Shown here: in pieces, positions 32,220-44,436 of the stretch
How the letters are laid out: each line of letters begins with the position of its first letter
Position numbering within the stretch: the first letter of the stretch is position 1
Source: Patiria miniata
Taxonomy: Eukaryota > Echinodermata > Asteroidea > Valvatida > Asterinidae
NCBI RefSeq assembly: GCF_015706575.1
Contig: NW_024037059.1
Coordinates: 27,166,129 to 27,230,128, forward strand
DNA: 64,000 nt
Direction of reading: 5' to 3'
Notes under the pieces: model-generated
The model's input: the letters and a program-made list of their open reading frames with translations, nothing else
The model's database searches: none
Told to the model about the DNA's origin: nothing
Position numbers and translations under genes: made by a program

Positions 32220-33770
32220 TGATGTCCTGTTTTACAAATTCCACTCTTGAATAATAATCTGACAATCTATTAAGGTACCCTGCTTATTTAGCATGCATCC
32301 AATGTTACTTTAATTTTGTATCTTTAAATTTACATTTTGTTATGCACCCTCAGTCCAATTACATTTTCATCCACAAAAATTGCATGTTTTTACCCAAAAA
32401 AAATATCAAAAGCTCACAAAAATAAACCCAGCTGCATTCTTTCAGCATATTGACAAGAAAGAGTGAAAATAATTAAATAAGCCTTTACTTGAATTTTCTC
32501 TTACTGTGCTGTTATCACTTTCACCCCCAAAACTACCTTTTTTTTATTTGCTATTTTTCTAGCAATATAAAAGTTAGAGTGAGATATCTCGCGGGGAAAA
32601 ATCAGTCCATTTGGTTATGGAATAATTAATTTATCAACTTCTTATTATTTGGATCCTATTTTACAAATCCACACTTGAATAATGATCTGACCATGAATTA
32701 AGGTACCCTGCTTATTTAGCATGCATCCAATTTTACTGCATGCATCCAATGTTTCATCCATAAAAATTTCACGTTTGTCAAAAGCTCGCAATAATAAACT
32801 CGGCTGCATTCTTTCAGTGTATTGATGAGAGAGTGTAAATATTAAATCCTTGCGTAAATTTTCTCTTACCATGCTATTATCAATTTCCACCCCAAGTCTA
32901 CCCTTTTCAGGTGTTGGGCCTGAGCCCAACACCTATTGTTATTGTAAGAGTTTACTATTAATAAAAAAGTATTATTGTTTTTTTGTTGGTTTTTTTTAGT
33001 TCTTCTCAGCAAAATTCTTCCCCAGAACTGTTTGTCAACATGAAAAGTGATATGAACTTCAATTGTCAATACATGAAAACACAACCCACTGAAGATGAAT
33101 TTTTTTGCAATTACGTCATTATGACGTCATCATGGGTCACGTGACGTCACTTCCAAAAAGTAATAAATTTAATCTTTGAAATTCAATATAAAATCAACTA
33201 TGACAGACCGGAACTTGAATTTTGTGGGAATCGACATGATAATACATGCTCTTTCATTAATCTTGTGTGCGAAAATCACATGACCCTTCCTCCCGGTCGA
33301 AACCGGAAGTGCCTAATAATTCAAAAGTGGAAAAAGGTATGAACTTGCTTTCAACTATGTTAGCCTGTGGGTGGGTTGATCTTTCCAAAAATATGATCGG
33401 TGACGCCATCAAGTGTTCGAGCGCCCTCTGGCGGCAGGTTAAAAAATGTCCAAAACGCATTTTCAGTTGATGTCTGTGGCGACATCATCATGAACTACCA
33501 TCAACTATAATCAACAATCAAAATCAACAATCAACATCAACAACCAACATCAACAATCAACAACAATAATCAACATTGCGAAAAAGCCAAACCTCTAGCC
33601 CAACACCGTGTGTTTGTCCTCAAACTCTAGTTTTATTTGCGATTTTTTTTCTAGCAATACAAAAAGTTGTTCACATTGGAGTGAGATGTCTCTGGGAATA
33701 AAATCAGTCCATATTTGGTTACAGAATAATTACTATACCAATTTCTACTTATTTTGATTTTGACAATAAT
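32220..33770. repeat. diverged two-copy tandem duplication, about 431 bp
   Basis: First copy 32220-32650; second copy 32651-32906 plus 33631-33770. Shared blocks include TTAAGGTACCCTGCTTATTT and CTAGCAATA. The second copy is split by the Helentron-like insertion at 32907. Confidence 0.85.
32907..33630. mobile_element. Helentron/HINE-like non-autonomous element
   Basis: Starts TCAGGTGTTGGGC and ends CTAG after a hairpin GTTTG-TCCT-CAAAC. GGTGTTGGGC and its inverse form a hairpin at the 5' end, and GCCCAACACC recurs near the 3' end, like Helentron subterminal inverted repeats. It sits between T and T with no target duplication; the empty site (CTACC, eight T, ATTTGC) is kept in the sister duplicate near 32533. 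No Rep/helicase frame. Confidence 0.75.
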
Positions 33771-34042
33771 TAAGGCACAAACTCACAAAGGAGATTTGTC
33801 ACATGGTGCTACCGGAAACCTTTACCTTATTACTACATTCACCATGTAAACCTTCAAATTTTAACCCAGAATAAAATAAAAACATTTCCAGAGAATTGCC
33901 GTTGCCCAAAATAGAATAAAATTTTAGGTTTTATTGGGGGTTTTTTTCCCAGAATTAAACACAGAATTTAAAATTTAAGAGGAGAAAAGAATACATTTGG
34001 TAAAAGGGACCAGAGGAGCAACATTAAACAATCTTATTAGTG

Positions 34043-34445
34043 CAGGGTTTGAAATTAGTGGAAGCCCGCTAGCCAAATGCAAGTCAAAACAGCAGTGGGC
34101 TAGTCAAACTATTCCTTAAGTAGCCCGGCTTGCGAGTCAAAAAATATTGGGATACGGCAAAGATGAAAGGACAGGAAGAAATATATCATTAAATTCAGAA
34201 AGCAAACATGTATCAATTTGTGTCTAATTTTATCAACTCTTTTAAAAGGTTAAACTATTAGATCTGTTTATTAAAAACACTGACAAATTTGCGACAGAAT
34301 TGAGCCTGAAAGTACGCCACTTTGTATTTGAGCTAAAAAAAAATTTTTAAAAACATGCGGGCTAGTGAAAATGCCTGCGGGCCAGTTAATAGTCTGTTTC
34401 AGTAGCACGGTTGGCTAGTGAAAGAAAAGTTAAGGTCGAACCCTG
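34043..34445. mobile_element. CAGGG-ended DNA element, short copy
   Basis: Ends CAGGGTTTGAAATTAG and TTAAGGTCGAACCCTG, flanked by TTAGTG and TTAGTA. CCCGCTAGCCAAATGCAAGT and GGGCTAGTGAAAATGCCTGC match the ends of 7898-9120. Confidence 0.75.
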
Positions 34446-35135
34446 TTAGTAGCCAATGACTCTGCTTCAATGTTGGCAAAATCTGGCAGATTTATATCCG
34501 GGGACAATGCTAAGAATATTGGCGCATTTTAGAATGCTCGGGGGACTGGGGGAACATGTCTATGGTGGTCCTTGCTCCCAAGATGCCCCCAACCATATGA
34601 AGGGAGAATGAGTGCAGCATGGCTGGCATGCTTGTCTATTACGCTTTGCTGCGGTATGCGACTTTGAGAGGCAACGAGGTGCCAGGCGAGCTAACTGGAA
34701 GGAAGTGGAGCGTGGGAAACCGTCCGGTGATTCTCGCGCCTGGCACGGTGGCCGACACGCTTTCGTACTGTGGAGGCTTTTTTCCTGGGAGACACAGAAA
34801 CGTCTGGTGTAGTCAACCGAAGACGCACTTTTTTTTCACATCTGCTTTCTGTGAATGTATGGACCACGTGCCAAATGACAGGGATGCTACACCAATTTCT
34901 GTGTGAAGGTATTGTCCAGATGTATATAAAGTAAATGGAAAAATGTCATAAAGATTAAATATTTCTTATTCAAAACAAAATGTGAAGCAAATTATATTTA
35001 TAAAGCACATTTAATTCAAAATTGAAATTTAGTCCAATTCTTTAAGGTTTAGTTCAAATTTGTCTTTAAATCAAATCCTAAAAAGCTTATAGGCAATTTT
35101 GTGGCTAAGACTTAAGTTTTTGCAGTTGGCAGACT

Positions 35136-35273
35136 GGTGACTGCTCTATGTTCCGACACCCCTATGTTCCGACAACCTAGATTGTGTTACTCCCGGTTAG
35201 GGTTAGGGTTAGGGTTAGGAATAGGAATATGTGCAGTCGGAACATAGGGGTGTCGGAACATAGAGGTGTAACC
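35136..35273. mobile_element. palindromic element with TTAGGG core, copy 2
   Basis: GGCAGACT is duplicated at 35128-35135 and 35274-35281. Arms repeat CTATGTTCCGACACCC and its inverse; the loop holds four TTAGGG-type units (GGTTAGGGTTAGGGTTAGGG). Ends GGTGACTGCTCTATG and the inverse of CATAGAGGTGTAACC match at 10 of 15 positions. About 138 bp. Confidence 0.78.
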
Positions 35274-35544
35274 GGCAGACTACAGCAAATAGTCATAGCA
35301 ACAGAAAACCTGGCCCATTGCACAAATGGTAGTCGGCCTCTTTTCCTCCAACTGTTCGCCATCTTGACCAGAGATGTCACTTCCAGCTTGGGTTTCAACA
35401 CTGCTCATCCCTGTGTCAAAATGAGTGAGGAAACGTAGAAATGTAAGCCGAGTACATTCTGTATTTGTAATGAAGGGAGTACTATGAGCAAAGTAGTGCG
35501 ATTTCTGAAGGAAATTGTCAATGTTTTGGGTGGGTTGGGATCAG

Positions 35545-35760
35545 GTTGGCATATCGACATCTTCCTCGCCTTCCACCGCTGTGACCCGGGTTCGAATCCC
35601 GCCTGGGTCAATATTGTGGATTAGGTTCGATTTTTTTGTGGGTTTTCCCCAGACTATCATTCTGGGGTTTTCCTCCCACCACTAAAAACTTGAATTTCCT
35701 TCCACATCTTCTACTAAGGGACCCAAAAGTCGAAAGACTTTCATAGACTATTCTGGCAAA
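35545..35760 (+). mobile_element. SINE family 2, truncated copy
   Basis: TCTTCCTCGCCTTCCACCGC, B box GGGTTCGAATCCC, then GGGTTTTCCCCAGAC and GGGGTTTTCCTCCCACCAC. The 5' head and the tail differ from 22130-22425, so this is a subfamily or a related SINE. Confidence 0.65.
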
Positions 35761-35912
35761 TAGACCATTATCATGTCAAATCAACGTAACCAAAGCGAGG
35801 CTGGAAGGAAAAAATAGTCTGGTTCCTATTCGCACAAAAACATCATTCAGTACTGTCATTGGATACAGGGAACATGACTGAAATGGTGGCAGCATGAGAA
35901 AGGTCTATTGCC
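35755..35912 (+). mobile_element. CATTATCATG MITE, copy 2
   Basis: Ends AATAGACCATTATCATG and CATGAGAAAGGTCTATT are inverted. Interior as in 31785-31953. Joins directly onto the preceding SINE. Confidence 0.78.
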
Positions 35913-35944
35913 GAATAATCATAAATAAAGAAATATATACATAA

Positions 35945-36280
35945 ATATTGCACTAGAGTCCATCACAATTCAATCAAAAGTCAATCACAAGTTAGTCACA
36001 TGTTTTCCAGTCCCCAGTCAACAAGCTATTCAATTGAACTGTGACGAGAACACTCCTTTCTTGTTGTTGATTACCTGTTACTTGTGAAATGGACTAGTGA
36101 AGGGACTTGTGATGGATTGGACTACAGCACTGGTTTTGAGTCTCCTTTACTAGAGACGTCATCAAGCCAATCAGATGTCAATCACAAAAGTTCCAAGTGA
36201 AGTTAGCAGGGAATGAACAATGACAAAGGAATTCCCTTGTCACGGTTTTATGGACTTGTGATGTGAATTGTGGTTAACTC
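35945..36280. repeat. CACAAGTC-rich repeat, copy 2
   Basis: GTCAATCACAAGTTAGTCAC at left and GGACTTGTGATGGATTGGAC at right; a GTTGATTACCTGTTACTTGTG stretch resembles 50440-50620. Confidence 0.6.
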
Positions 36281-36289
36281 GTTAGCAAC

Positions 36290-37417
36290 CTCGTCCCCAG
36301 GGTGTCGAGCAGTACGCGCCCACCACTACCTGCTCTCTCACCCTGGTATTGGATCATTTGCATGTGCAAGATTTTTGAACACGTATGCAAATGAGGAATA
36401 GTCTGGTGCCTGCATGCGCGTTACATTAGCGTTTGTTTTTGTATGCGGTGTCTGGGGTAAAAACAGCATCAATTCGTCGCGCCGTGAGTTATAAAAAAAA
36501 CAATTTTTTTTTAAAGTTAAAATGTTACAATCTGGCCCGCCAATATGCAGTATCACATTTCATATTAATATGAGCAAACTTGAAAGAAAAGGAGTATTAT
36601 TGAGAAGGCGTGGACGTTAGAATTGCAATTATTGTGAAAACACGTAATGCACGTTGGAAAAAACAACACCAACTACACAATATAAATCCATTACTAGCAA
36701 ATTGCGGTAACGAATCAGGATACAGGAAGAAAGTTTCCTATCCAGGGCTTACTATTGGAAACGCGGTTGGAAAAAAAGTAAGCACTGGGGACGAGGTTGA
36801 CTCCTTAGGACTTGTTTACATCTTTGCACCTTGACTTCTGCAGAAAATGTTTTGCAATTGGTGATGTAAAATTAGAATTAAATCTCTGTCTTCCCATAAG
36901 AAGATTAGTTTTTAAACATGCATAAGCTCTTTATTTTCTTGTACTTTCTACATGTGTACTTGGGTCAGAACTGCAAGTGTGCAAAACGCGGGAAAAAAAT
37001 AACTGATTGTGAGAGGCACTATGCCCGCTTCAACCTTGTGAGATGCAACAACAAATTGTTACTGAAGATATAATGCTGTTGGAACAATAACACATGTGCA
37101 CAGCCACTGGTAATATAAAACAGCGCCCTCCTCTGCCCAACAATGTCCATGTTTGAAACCTTCCTTCATTTTGGCCATTTCAGAATTATCTTCCCACCAT
37201 TATTCAGTCGGTCACTACGAAGCCTAAAATAAAAACAGTGTAATGGATACTCCCGGAAAGAAAACATTAGTTAAAAAAATTGGTGTTTTTGGAGAACAGG
37301 TGATTAATTTTGTTTTTGCTCTCAAATAATTTCTTTGGGGGAAAAAAAAATACACTCTATGTCTTCTTCCCTGAAAGTTGAGAAATGGAACTTGACAAAT
37401 TTACTTAGATGACTCCT
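36290..37417. other. intergenic stretch, no gene seen
   Basis: AT-rich with short open frames only. The part at 37110-37260 is repeat-free and more complex (CAGCGCCCTCCTCTGCCCAA) and might be conserved non-coding DNA. Confidence 0.4.
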
Positions 37418-37659
37418 AGGGCCAATTTCACGGCACTGCTAAGCACAAAAATTTGCTTAGCACAAAAAAAGTCTGGCTTATAGAAGCAGGTTACCAGCCA
37501 AAACTTCATGTGATGTATATTGCTTGTGATTAGTATGCAGCTGTTGTTTGCTTAGCATGAAAATCGCATGGAGTTTTGGCTGGTAACATGCTTTTATAAG
37601 CCAGACTTTTTTGTGCTAAGCAAATTTTTGTGCTTAGCAGCGCTGTGAAATTTGGCCCT
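37418..37659. mobile_element. fold-back MITE, 242 bp
   Basis: Nearly the whole element is one inverted repeat: AGGGCCAATTTCACGGCACT at left against AGYGCTGTGAAATTTGGCCCT at right, with TGCTAAGCACAAAAATTTGC and TCTGGCTTATA inside. The loop, about 80 bases, holds a diverged second inverted block (TTTTGGCTGGTAAC). Non-coding. Confidence 0.85.
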
Positions 37660-38756
37660 GAATGCATCATTGAATGTATGCTTTCTATAGGAACTGCAAG
37701 TTTTGCAGCGTCCAAATTTCTTGGCTACGGCTTGCAAAATTACACATACACCTATGGAAGCCGCTGAAGCCGCTTGCCATAGACACGTGCTACTACTAGC
37801 CATAGCCAAGTCATTCAGATGGGGAATCGAACTGCATCTTTCCAACCAAAAGTAACTGAAGACCTACAAAATCTGAGATGGTAGTTATACATGTATTTAA
37901 TTTTGTTACAAGAGCCAAGTAAAAGAAATGTAGGACGGAAACAAAAGGAAAGAAAGTAATGGAGAGTTTCAGCGGTTCAGAAGGAAAGAATTAGCTTTTC
38001 GTTTGAAGGAATGTGGAGTTTATTATTATGTCCCTTTTGTTCTACAGCTTCTGAGTTAATCCTAAACTAAAATTCTGAATCATGAACAGAATTGAAATGG
38101 ATTCTAAAAATGTTGGAGTTCCCCAAATGGCAGTGAAGACACCTTTTCTGGAAATAAATTAAAATGTTGCGTATCATACACTAATCCCCTTCCCTTTTTT
38201 GAAAAAAAAAAAAATTGAGCCTTCTTGCCCCCCCCCCCCCCCGAAAATTTGGCTCTGGATCCTCCCTTGAGTTCCCCAAGTGAGACAAGCAGCCTAGTGG
38301 TGATCACGTATGTTTCAGCCCATAGACCGTGCATGCATTTAGTTTGTCTTCTCACGCATACGCAATGGTTTCCTCCGCATCGTCGGCTTGCAAACAGCGG
38401 TAGCAGACGACGCACTGAACGATTGTCTGGTTTTCATGTCTTAAAATGTATCCTTCTCAAACGTACTTAAAAGATGATTCAAACCAAAACTTATCAGTAG
38501 ACCAAGTGAACAAAGATATAAATTGTCTCTACAGTGTGGTAACGGCGCTAAAAACCTTTTCAAATATATAAAAAAAATAATAACAATTATGGACAAAAAA
38601 CGTACAAAATGAAAAGGAAAAACATCGTTCGCTTTTGAGTTTGGTTTACACATTTGGACAATTTGCCGGGTTTACCTTAGATCAGCTGTAGTACCATTGG
38701 AAAGGATGGTAGATTTTTTTCATTTTACAGGTGATTTGATGTAAGAAGGAAACCTG
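37660..38756. other. intergenic stretch, no gene seen
   Basis: No coding signal. Contains a poly-C run at 38226-38242 and a poly-A run at 38202-38214. Confidence 0.4.
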
Positions 38757-39604
38757 TAGCTTATAAAAATCGTCATTTTTCGAGTAAACCCATTTTGAAA
38801 GCTTGTGCACAAATAAACTGGTCCCAGTGCCCTCTATGATCGTACTTAACTGCAATTCAGGGCCGGGAACCAGTCAGTTGTAAATCGTTTCAGTTAAATG
38901 TATACATTTCCAACGCGTCGAAAGATTACAAACGGAGCGCCGCGGCGCGTGGCTAGCCATGTTTACGGGCCAGATTCCAGGGTCTGTGTACAGGTACGTG
39001 CACAATAACGTTACATTCAACGAAAAAAACGTATAACGTGAGACCTTACTTTTCTCTTTGAAACGGTTTCCGACTTAAATGAAATTTATACAACGCACTT
39101 TCCGTGGCATCCTTTACCATTTTTCAGTGAAGACAAGTTTACAATTGCTCAGCAAAACTGAAAAATTATCCCCTAAACTGTAGCTTATAAAAATCGTCAT
39201 TTTTCGAGTAAACCCATTTTGAAAGCTTGTGCACAAATAAACTGGTCCCAGTGCCCTCTATGATCGTACTTAACTGCAATTCAGGGCCGGGAACCAGTCA
39301 GTTGTAAATCGTTTCAGTTAAATGTATACATTTCCAACGCGTCGAAAGATTACAAACGGAGCGCCGCGGCGCGTGGCTAGCCATGTTTACGGGCCAGATT
39401 CCAGGGTCTGTGTACAGGTACGTGCACAATAACGTTACATTCAACGAAAAAAACGTATAACGTGAGACCTTACTTTTCTCTTTGAAACGGTTTCCGACTT
39501 AAATGAAATTTATACAACGCACTTTCCGTGGCATCCTTTACCATTTTTCAGTGAAGACAAGTTTACAATTGCTCAGCAAAACTGAAAAATTATCCCCTAA
39601 ACTG
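38757..39604. repeat. 424-bp exact tandem duplication
   Basis: 38757-39180 and 39181-39604 appear identical, from TAGCTTATAAAAATCGTC to CCCCTAAACTG. The unit includes a GC-rich block (CGGAGCGCCGCGGCGCGTGG). CTGT occurs at each boundary as possible microhomology. Confidence 0.95.
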
Positions 39605-41679
39605 TCGCCTGTTTTGAATTTGTTACCCAATACTGTCTTACTACACGACACGGAAAAACAAAACAAAATGCATGAAATACTCTCTGTTTTTTTGCGCTAA
39701 GGTTTGCAAAAGTGACTTTGATTGCCTTAAATTCCTGTCCACGTGGAAAGAAAAATTGATCAAAGTACTTCCAGCGTGATGTTGACCGATACTTCAGTGG
39801 GTCAAACTGCGACTGCAGGCATCCATGTTTGCTGATTATCAGTATTTCATAATTTCATATTTTGAGTGCGCATGCGCGCAAACTAAATGAGCGGCTGAAA
39901 CATACGTGTGATATGAGTAGTCATAGGCTCCACTCTCTCACCAACACAACAACAACAACAAAATTCAAGTAATCAAAAATCTCATCAAATTGTTGTGTAA
40001 AGGTCAAACACCATGTCGCAGGTGATTTGGGGGCGCAAGCTTTAATTACCAATTTCTCTTTTTGGCATGGGAGGACACAAAAAATATCCCTCCAAAAAAA
40101 TCCTTCTCTTGTAATTATTGCTTGAGGAAAGGTTAAAAAGACAAGAAAGGACTGATAACGCCGCGATGGCGTGACCTCCGTCTCTGTTGCCAGCCAATTT
40201 GGTTAAGATGCCCTTGCCCTGGGGCATTTAGAAAGGGAGAAAAAAATAGGGAGATGGTCGGCTGATGATTAGGGGGAAGAGCGCAAAATTTGTAAATTAG
40301 CTGGGAGAATGGAGTGGTGAAAGAAGGGATGAGTAGAATGCGAATGCGTAATTAAATCTGCTGCAGGACACGAAGGGAATAGTGTTACATTTTACTGTGA
40401 TTTCAAATTTACACCTTTTTTTTTCTCAGACACAAAAAATAACTTTTTTTTTCTCAATATCCATTCAGTTTCTCATATTTTTTCAACAGAGCTTAAAATT
40501 CAAAAACACTTATATTTATTACTGTCTTAAATGTAGCTGGAAGTTTTGTTTCAGAAAAAAAAAATGAAACCTTGTAATTAAAAAAAAAAATCCTCATATT
40601 TACTGGCGGAAAGAAATATCCCAGACAGAGTAATACTGCAGCCATCTTAAATACATGTAACTTGTTCGATTCTTTTAACACTGCCAAAAATGAAATTTCC
40701 TAATATTTGAAAATGTCGGGTTCTTGTTTCAAAGATATTTTCTTGTCTCACTCCCATGAAAAAGGAGGGCATTTTTCTTGGGAACGAGACAAGATTTTTT
40801 TCTTGATTGATGAGTTTTCTTTTCTATGAAAACCAGTCTTGGCGGTGCAAGTTATAGACTGATAAAAGAACAATTTATCAAATGTGGGAATGAGATTGTC
40901 AATTTAAAAAAAAGGGGGGCCTGAAAACTGTACGAACATGAGAAAGATACATTCTTTTTAAATGATAATGTTTGTCTCTCAGATTCAAAAAGTCTGATTT
41001 CAGACAAAAGTCTGATAAATCTCATGTCTGGAAAGGACATTTCTGTGTTTATGAAAGGACATCCAAAACTGGAAGTTGATACCAGTAGCAAATGTTGAAA
41101 TGCACCTGCCATGCCAGGCTACCGGTCTTCAAATATTTACAAGTTTCTCGGTAAGCCAGTATGTCATCGCTCAACTTCCGCTCGTTTTTCTTTGTACACA
41201 GGACAAACTCTTAAAAAAAATAACTTCTTGTTTCGCAGAAATGCCACAGGCCCGATATGCAAACATGTGCCTTGTTAAAAATGTAGCCACACCGAGTGCA
41301 TGTTTACTAGCAAAAGTAGCGATGCTGCCATAACACTAGCGTAAGTAGCCACCACTGGCCACGCTGTGATTTAATGAGTGTAGAAACATCGATATTACAT
41401 CTTCATCACGTTAGTCATGCACAGCTAAGTGTATTTGCTTCAGGGTTCATTAATGCATTATGCCAAAACAAAACAAAACCCGAGTGTTCAGGAATTGATT
41501 TCTCCTTTGTTGCACAAGAAAAATGACAGCTACGTATAGTGGTTGGCTTTTAATCAATGCACAGTGTGTATAAATGCTGGTTTGATGCGTACACTGATTG
41601 GTAATTACATGGAAACCTGCACATGTACGTCGGTCAAATAATTGAGAGAAATCTGGCTTGGGCTGAAAATGAAACGTAG
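39605..41679. other. intergenic stretch, no gene seen
   Basis: AT-rich, with homopolymer runs near 40420, 40450 and 40560. No gene or defined element recognised; a short GC-richer patch lies at 40130-40230. Confidence 0.4.
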
Positions 41680-41877
41680 GAAAGAATGTCGGAACTAACA
41701 CCACTTTTACCTTCATATATCATCTCAGCAAAGCTCACCCATTGCAAAAATGTTGAAAAGACATGAATCTGGGACTGAGAAACATTTCCAATTTTGTTAG
41801 GAAATACAAAATGTTCTTGACTCTCCACAGACTTTGTACACAACCGCTGAAGTGGCGTCTGGATTCTACATTCTTTC
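41680..41877 (+). mobile_element. GAAAGAATG MITE, copy 2
   Basis: Ends GAAAGAATGTCGGAAC..CACCACTT and AAGTGGCGTCTGGATTC..CATTCTTTC are inverted. Same interior as 25115-25318. Confidence 0.8.
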
Positions 41878-43379
41878 CAAAATGTACACTAAGTGTGGCG
41901 TGTCGTAATTTTAAAGAAAACATGAATAGTTGGTGATTTCCAAAACGGAACAGACAACAGAACATAAAAGCGCCCATGCAAAGTCTTGCATTCAATATGT
42001 AGAATTAAAGCTGGGCTACCAGTTCCGCAATCCCAAAACTCAGTCTCTCTTCTCCAAACACATCGGGAAAATTAATTAACTTGTTAGTCCCAAACCACAC
42101 ACAAATGACATAAAAAATCCAGCCACTTTTTTCAGGGGAGGGGGGGTTCCAGACAAAAGCAACCACAGCCTGAAATTGTGGAATATTTCAGCAACTGAAG
42201 AGCTGAATCAACAGACAAATCCCCTTGTGTGTACCTGCTTCCAATGTAATATGACATCAAATCACCCCAGGCCACGACGAGCAAACAATAGCTGCCAGGA
42301 AGGGGTAGAAAAGATGTTGCATAGGATGTAATGCGACGAGCTAGCTACTTATTTGTTGCGTGCTAGGCGTGCTAGACGGAGGGTTTCTAATACCCCAAGG
42401 CCCCAACCACCGACGGGACTGTACTCTTTATATTCTTTTGCCCGGAGGGGGTTTTGGGGTCCGTGTGCTGGGACAGCGGGGAAGCCTGCACATTACGTTA
42501 ACCTCATTAAGCCTTGCCTTACAGTGTGCGACAACAACGTGTTGCTAGCTTACGCTAATCACACTGACGTCGTTAATGCGGTAGCATGGCGCAGCTGCTT
42601 GCGTGTGTATGTGTGTGTGCCAGTTTGTACCTTCTGATATTGGCGAGCTTTCCAATGGCGGATCATTAATTACCCTCCCCAATCCAGACTCCTAGCCTCA
42701 CACAAGGGCTCTCAAAAGCCACTGCGTGCTGCAGAACAATTTAGGGGTCTTTTCCGAGTCACGCTACGGCAATTAAACTCAAAATTTAATGACAGCGCAC
42801 GCATTATTCTTCGGCAAGATGGGACCTGGCCTTAGTGCTCCTAAGCCACCCCGCACACACACCCAATCCTAGGATGATTGAAAGCAGCCAAAATGTCCAT
42901 GGAATATCTGTGGGCCGTTTCTTCACAATCAAGCTGTAAACCATGAAGGGATATACGCTGGATTAAGCCAATATGACACAATTTTTAAAAGACAAATTGA
43001 AATCTTGTAAATGATTGATAGATACGGATGTCAATGTCTTTCCTAATATCAGGCCTACCATCTAGTGTGCGATCTTATGATGAATGACATTCAAGAACAC
43101 AAAACATATAACTGGTTGATTGTCATTAACTTCCAAACAGATGGCGGACATGAATTTTGAGAATGACAGAATAAAAAAATGATCAAATGATGATCCATAA
43201 ATTAACAAGTGAAGCAAAAAGTTCTTGCCAAGGTAGTACTGAAAAGGAACTTTTGAAAAGTTTACAACATTTAGGACTGATTTCAGTGCAGACACACCAA
43301 ACCAGTATTGTTTTGCCCAAATCTGCTGAAGGATGAAGTATTTTTTGGTCCACCAATTCAAAATTGTCAAGATGTGTTG
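41878..43379. other. intergenic stretch with a more complex island
   Basis: 42300-42860 is richer in GC and repeat-free, with several TAATTA-type sites (GATCATTAATTACCCTCCCC; GGCAATTAAACTC). It looks more like an enhancer-type region than coding DNA; the two overlapping open frames there show no family match. Confidence 0.4.
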
Positions 43380-43490
43380 AACCGCCAACATAGGGCTGGA
43401 TAGCTCAGTTGGTAGACCACCGGTGCAGTTATCCGGATGTTGCAGGTACCCTGCTCTAGTTAATTGTTTTGTTCAACTTTAGAATTATTA
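43380..43490 (+). mobile_element. SINE family 1, plus copy
   Basis: CCGCCAACATAGGGCTGGAT, A box TAGCTCAGTTGGTAGACC, B box decayed (GTTGCAGGTACCC), tail TTAATTGTTTTGTTCAAC. Confidence 0.82.
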
Positions 43491-43752
43491 TAATACATCT
43501 AGTCAGTGTTTCATTATGGTTTTAATAACTGAAACTAATGCATTATCAATGAATGTTTGTTTAGTTTTTCCATTGAAATTCTCCTGATTTGGGAGGATTT
43601 TTCAGGATTTAGGAAGGTGCAACCCAGCCAGTGTTATTTCACATGGAGCCTAGATGCCCCATTGAAAGTTCCAGTACAGGTATCACTGGAAATCTGGACA
43701 GTAAATAATTTGGAAAAATTTGGTAAGGTTCCTGGCAAAGAAAATATAAACT

Positions 43753-44436
43753 AAAGGGCCTGTCACATTAGGCCCCCCTATATGGGCTCTCAAAGGAGAC
43801 CTTACGGTGACCAAAAATATTAAATAAATTTAACAATCGCAGCGAGGACGCACGAAAATGACAATTTTCTGTATTACGTGGCAAGAAAGTAGCTCAAGCT
43901 ACGCTCATACTGCGCTCATCCCGCGCTTACGATGCGCTCAACTCGCTCTCTATGCGCCCCTGTCAAACCCAATTACTCGATCTAGTCGCTGCCACTGCGC
44001 TGTCACTGCACTTTCACTACACTCTGCTCACTGTTGATACGTCCTTGTAGCTCGCGTCGCGCTCTCTATCCGACCAAATTACGCTCACGTGATGTCACTT
44101 GCGCTGTGTAAATACCACGACAAAATGGTCAATCCACAGTCCAGTTTCAAATTTATTCTACAAGTTCATCGCAGTGGAGTTACTTTCTCATGGAGACTAC
44201 ATCATCTGCCTTGGGCCTAGGCTGCGTCAATGCCACGTCAATGTCGCACGATTCACGCTCGCAGAGCACCCGAGTTGCGTCATTACGGCGCCCTGGCCAG
44301 AGCACAGAGGTGTTGCGATTGTTCAAAAACTTTGGCGCTCATCGGAGACCACAAAGACCTAGCTGTGATCTAGTATTTTTCAAGGATGCAGTGACAGCGC
44401 ATAATATGATCGCAGACAGTCTGACAGGGCCTTTGG
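43753..44436. mobile_element. possible DNA element with AAAGGGCCTGTCA ends
   Basis: AAAGGGCCTGTCACATT at left and the inverse of TGACAGGGCCTTTGG at right. The interior has many GCGCTC, CTCGCTC and CACTGCGC motifs. Target duplication not clear. Confidence 0.45.

Noticed and set aside
34612..34906. Two overlapping open frames with a GC-richer stretch, possible exon
   Set aside because: No family resemblance, no clear splice sites, and both frames are equally open.
35205..35220. TTAGGG repeats as a telomere fusion scar
   Set aside because: Single orientation, flanked by inverted arms and an eight-base duplication, so insertion explains it better.
42353..42637. Plus-strand frames of 94 and 62 residues
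   Set aside because: No similarity recognised; composition fits non-coding, possibly regulatory, DNA.
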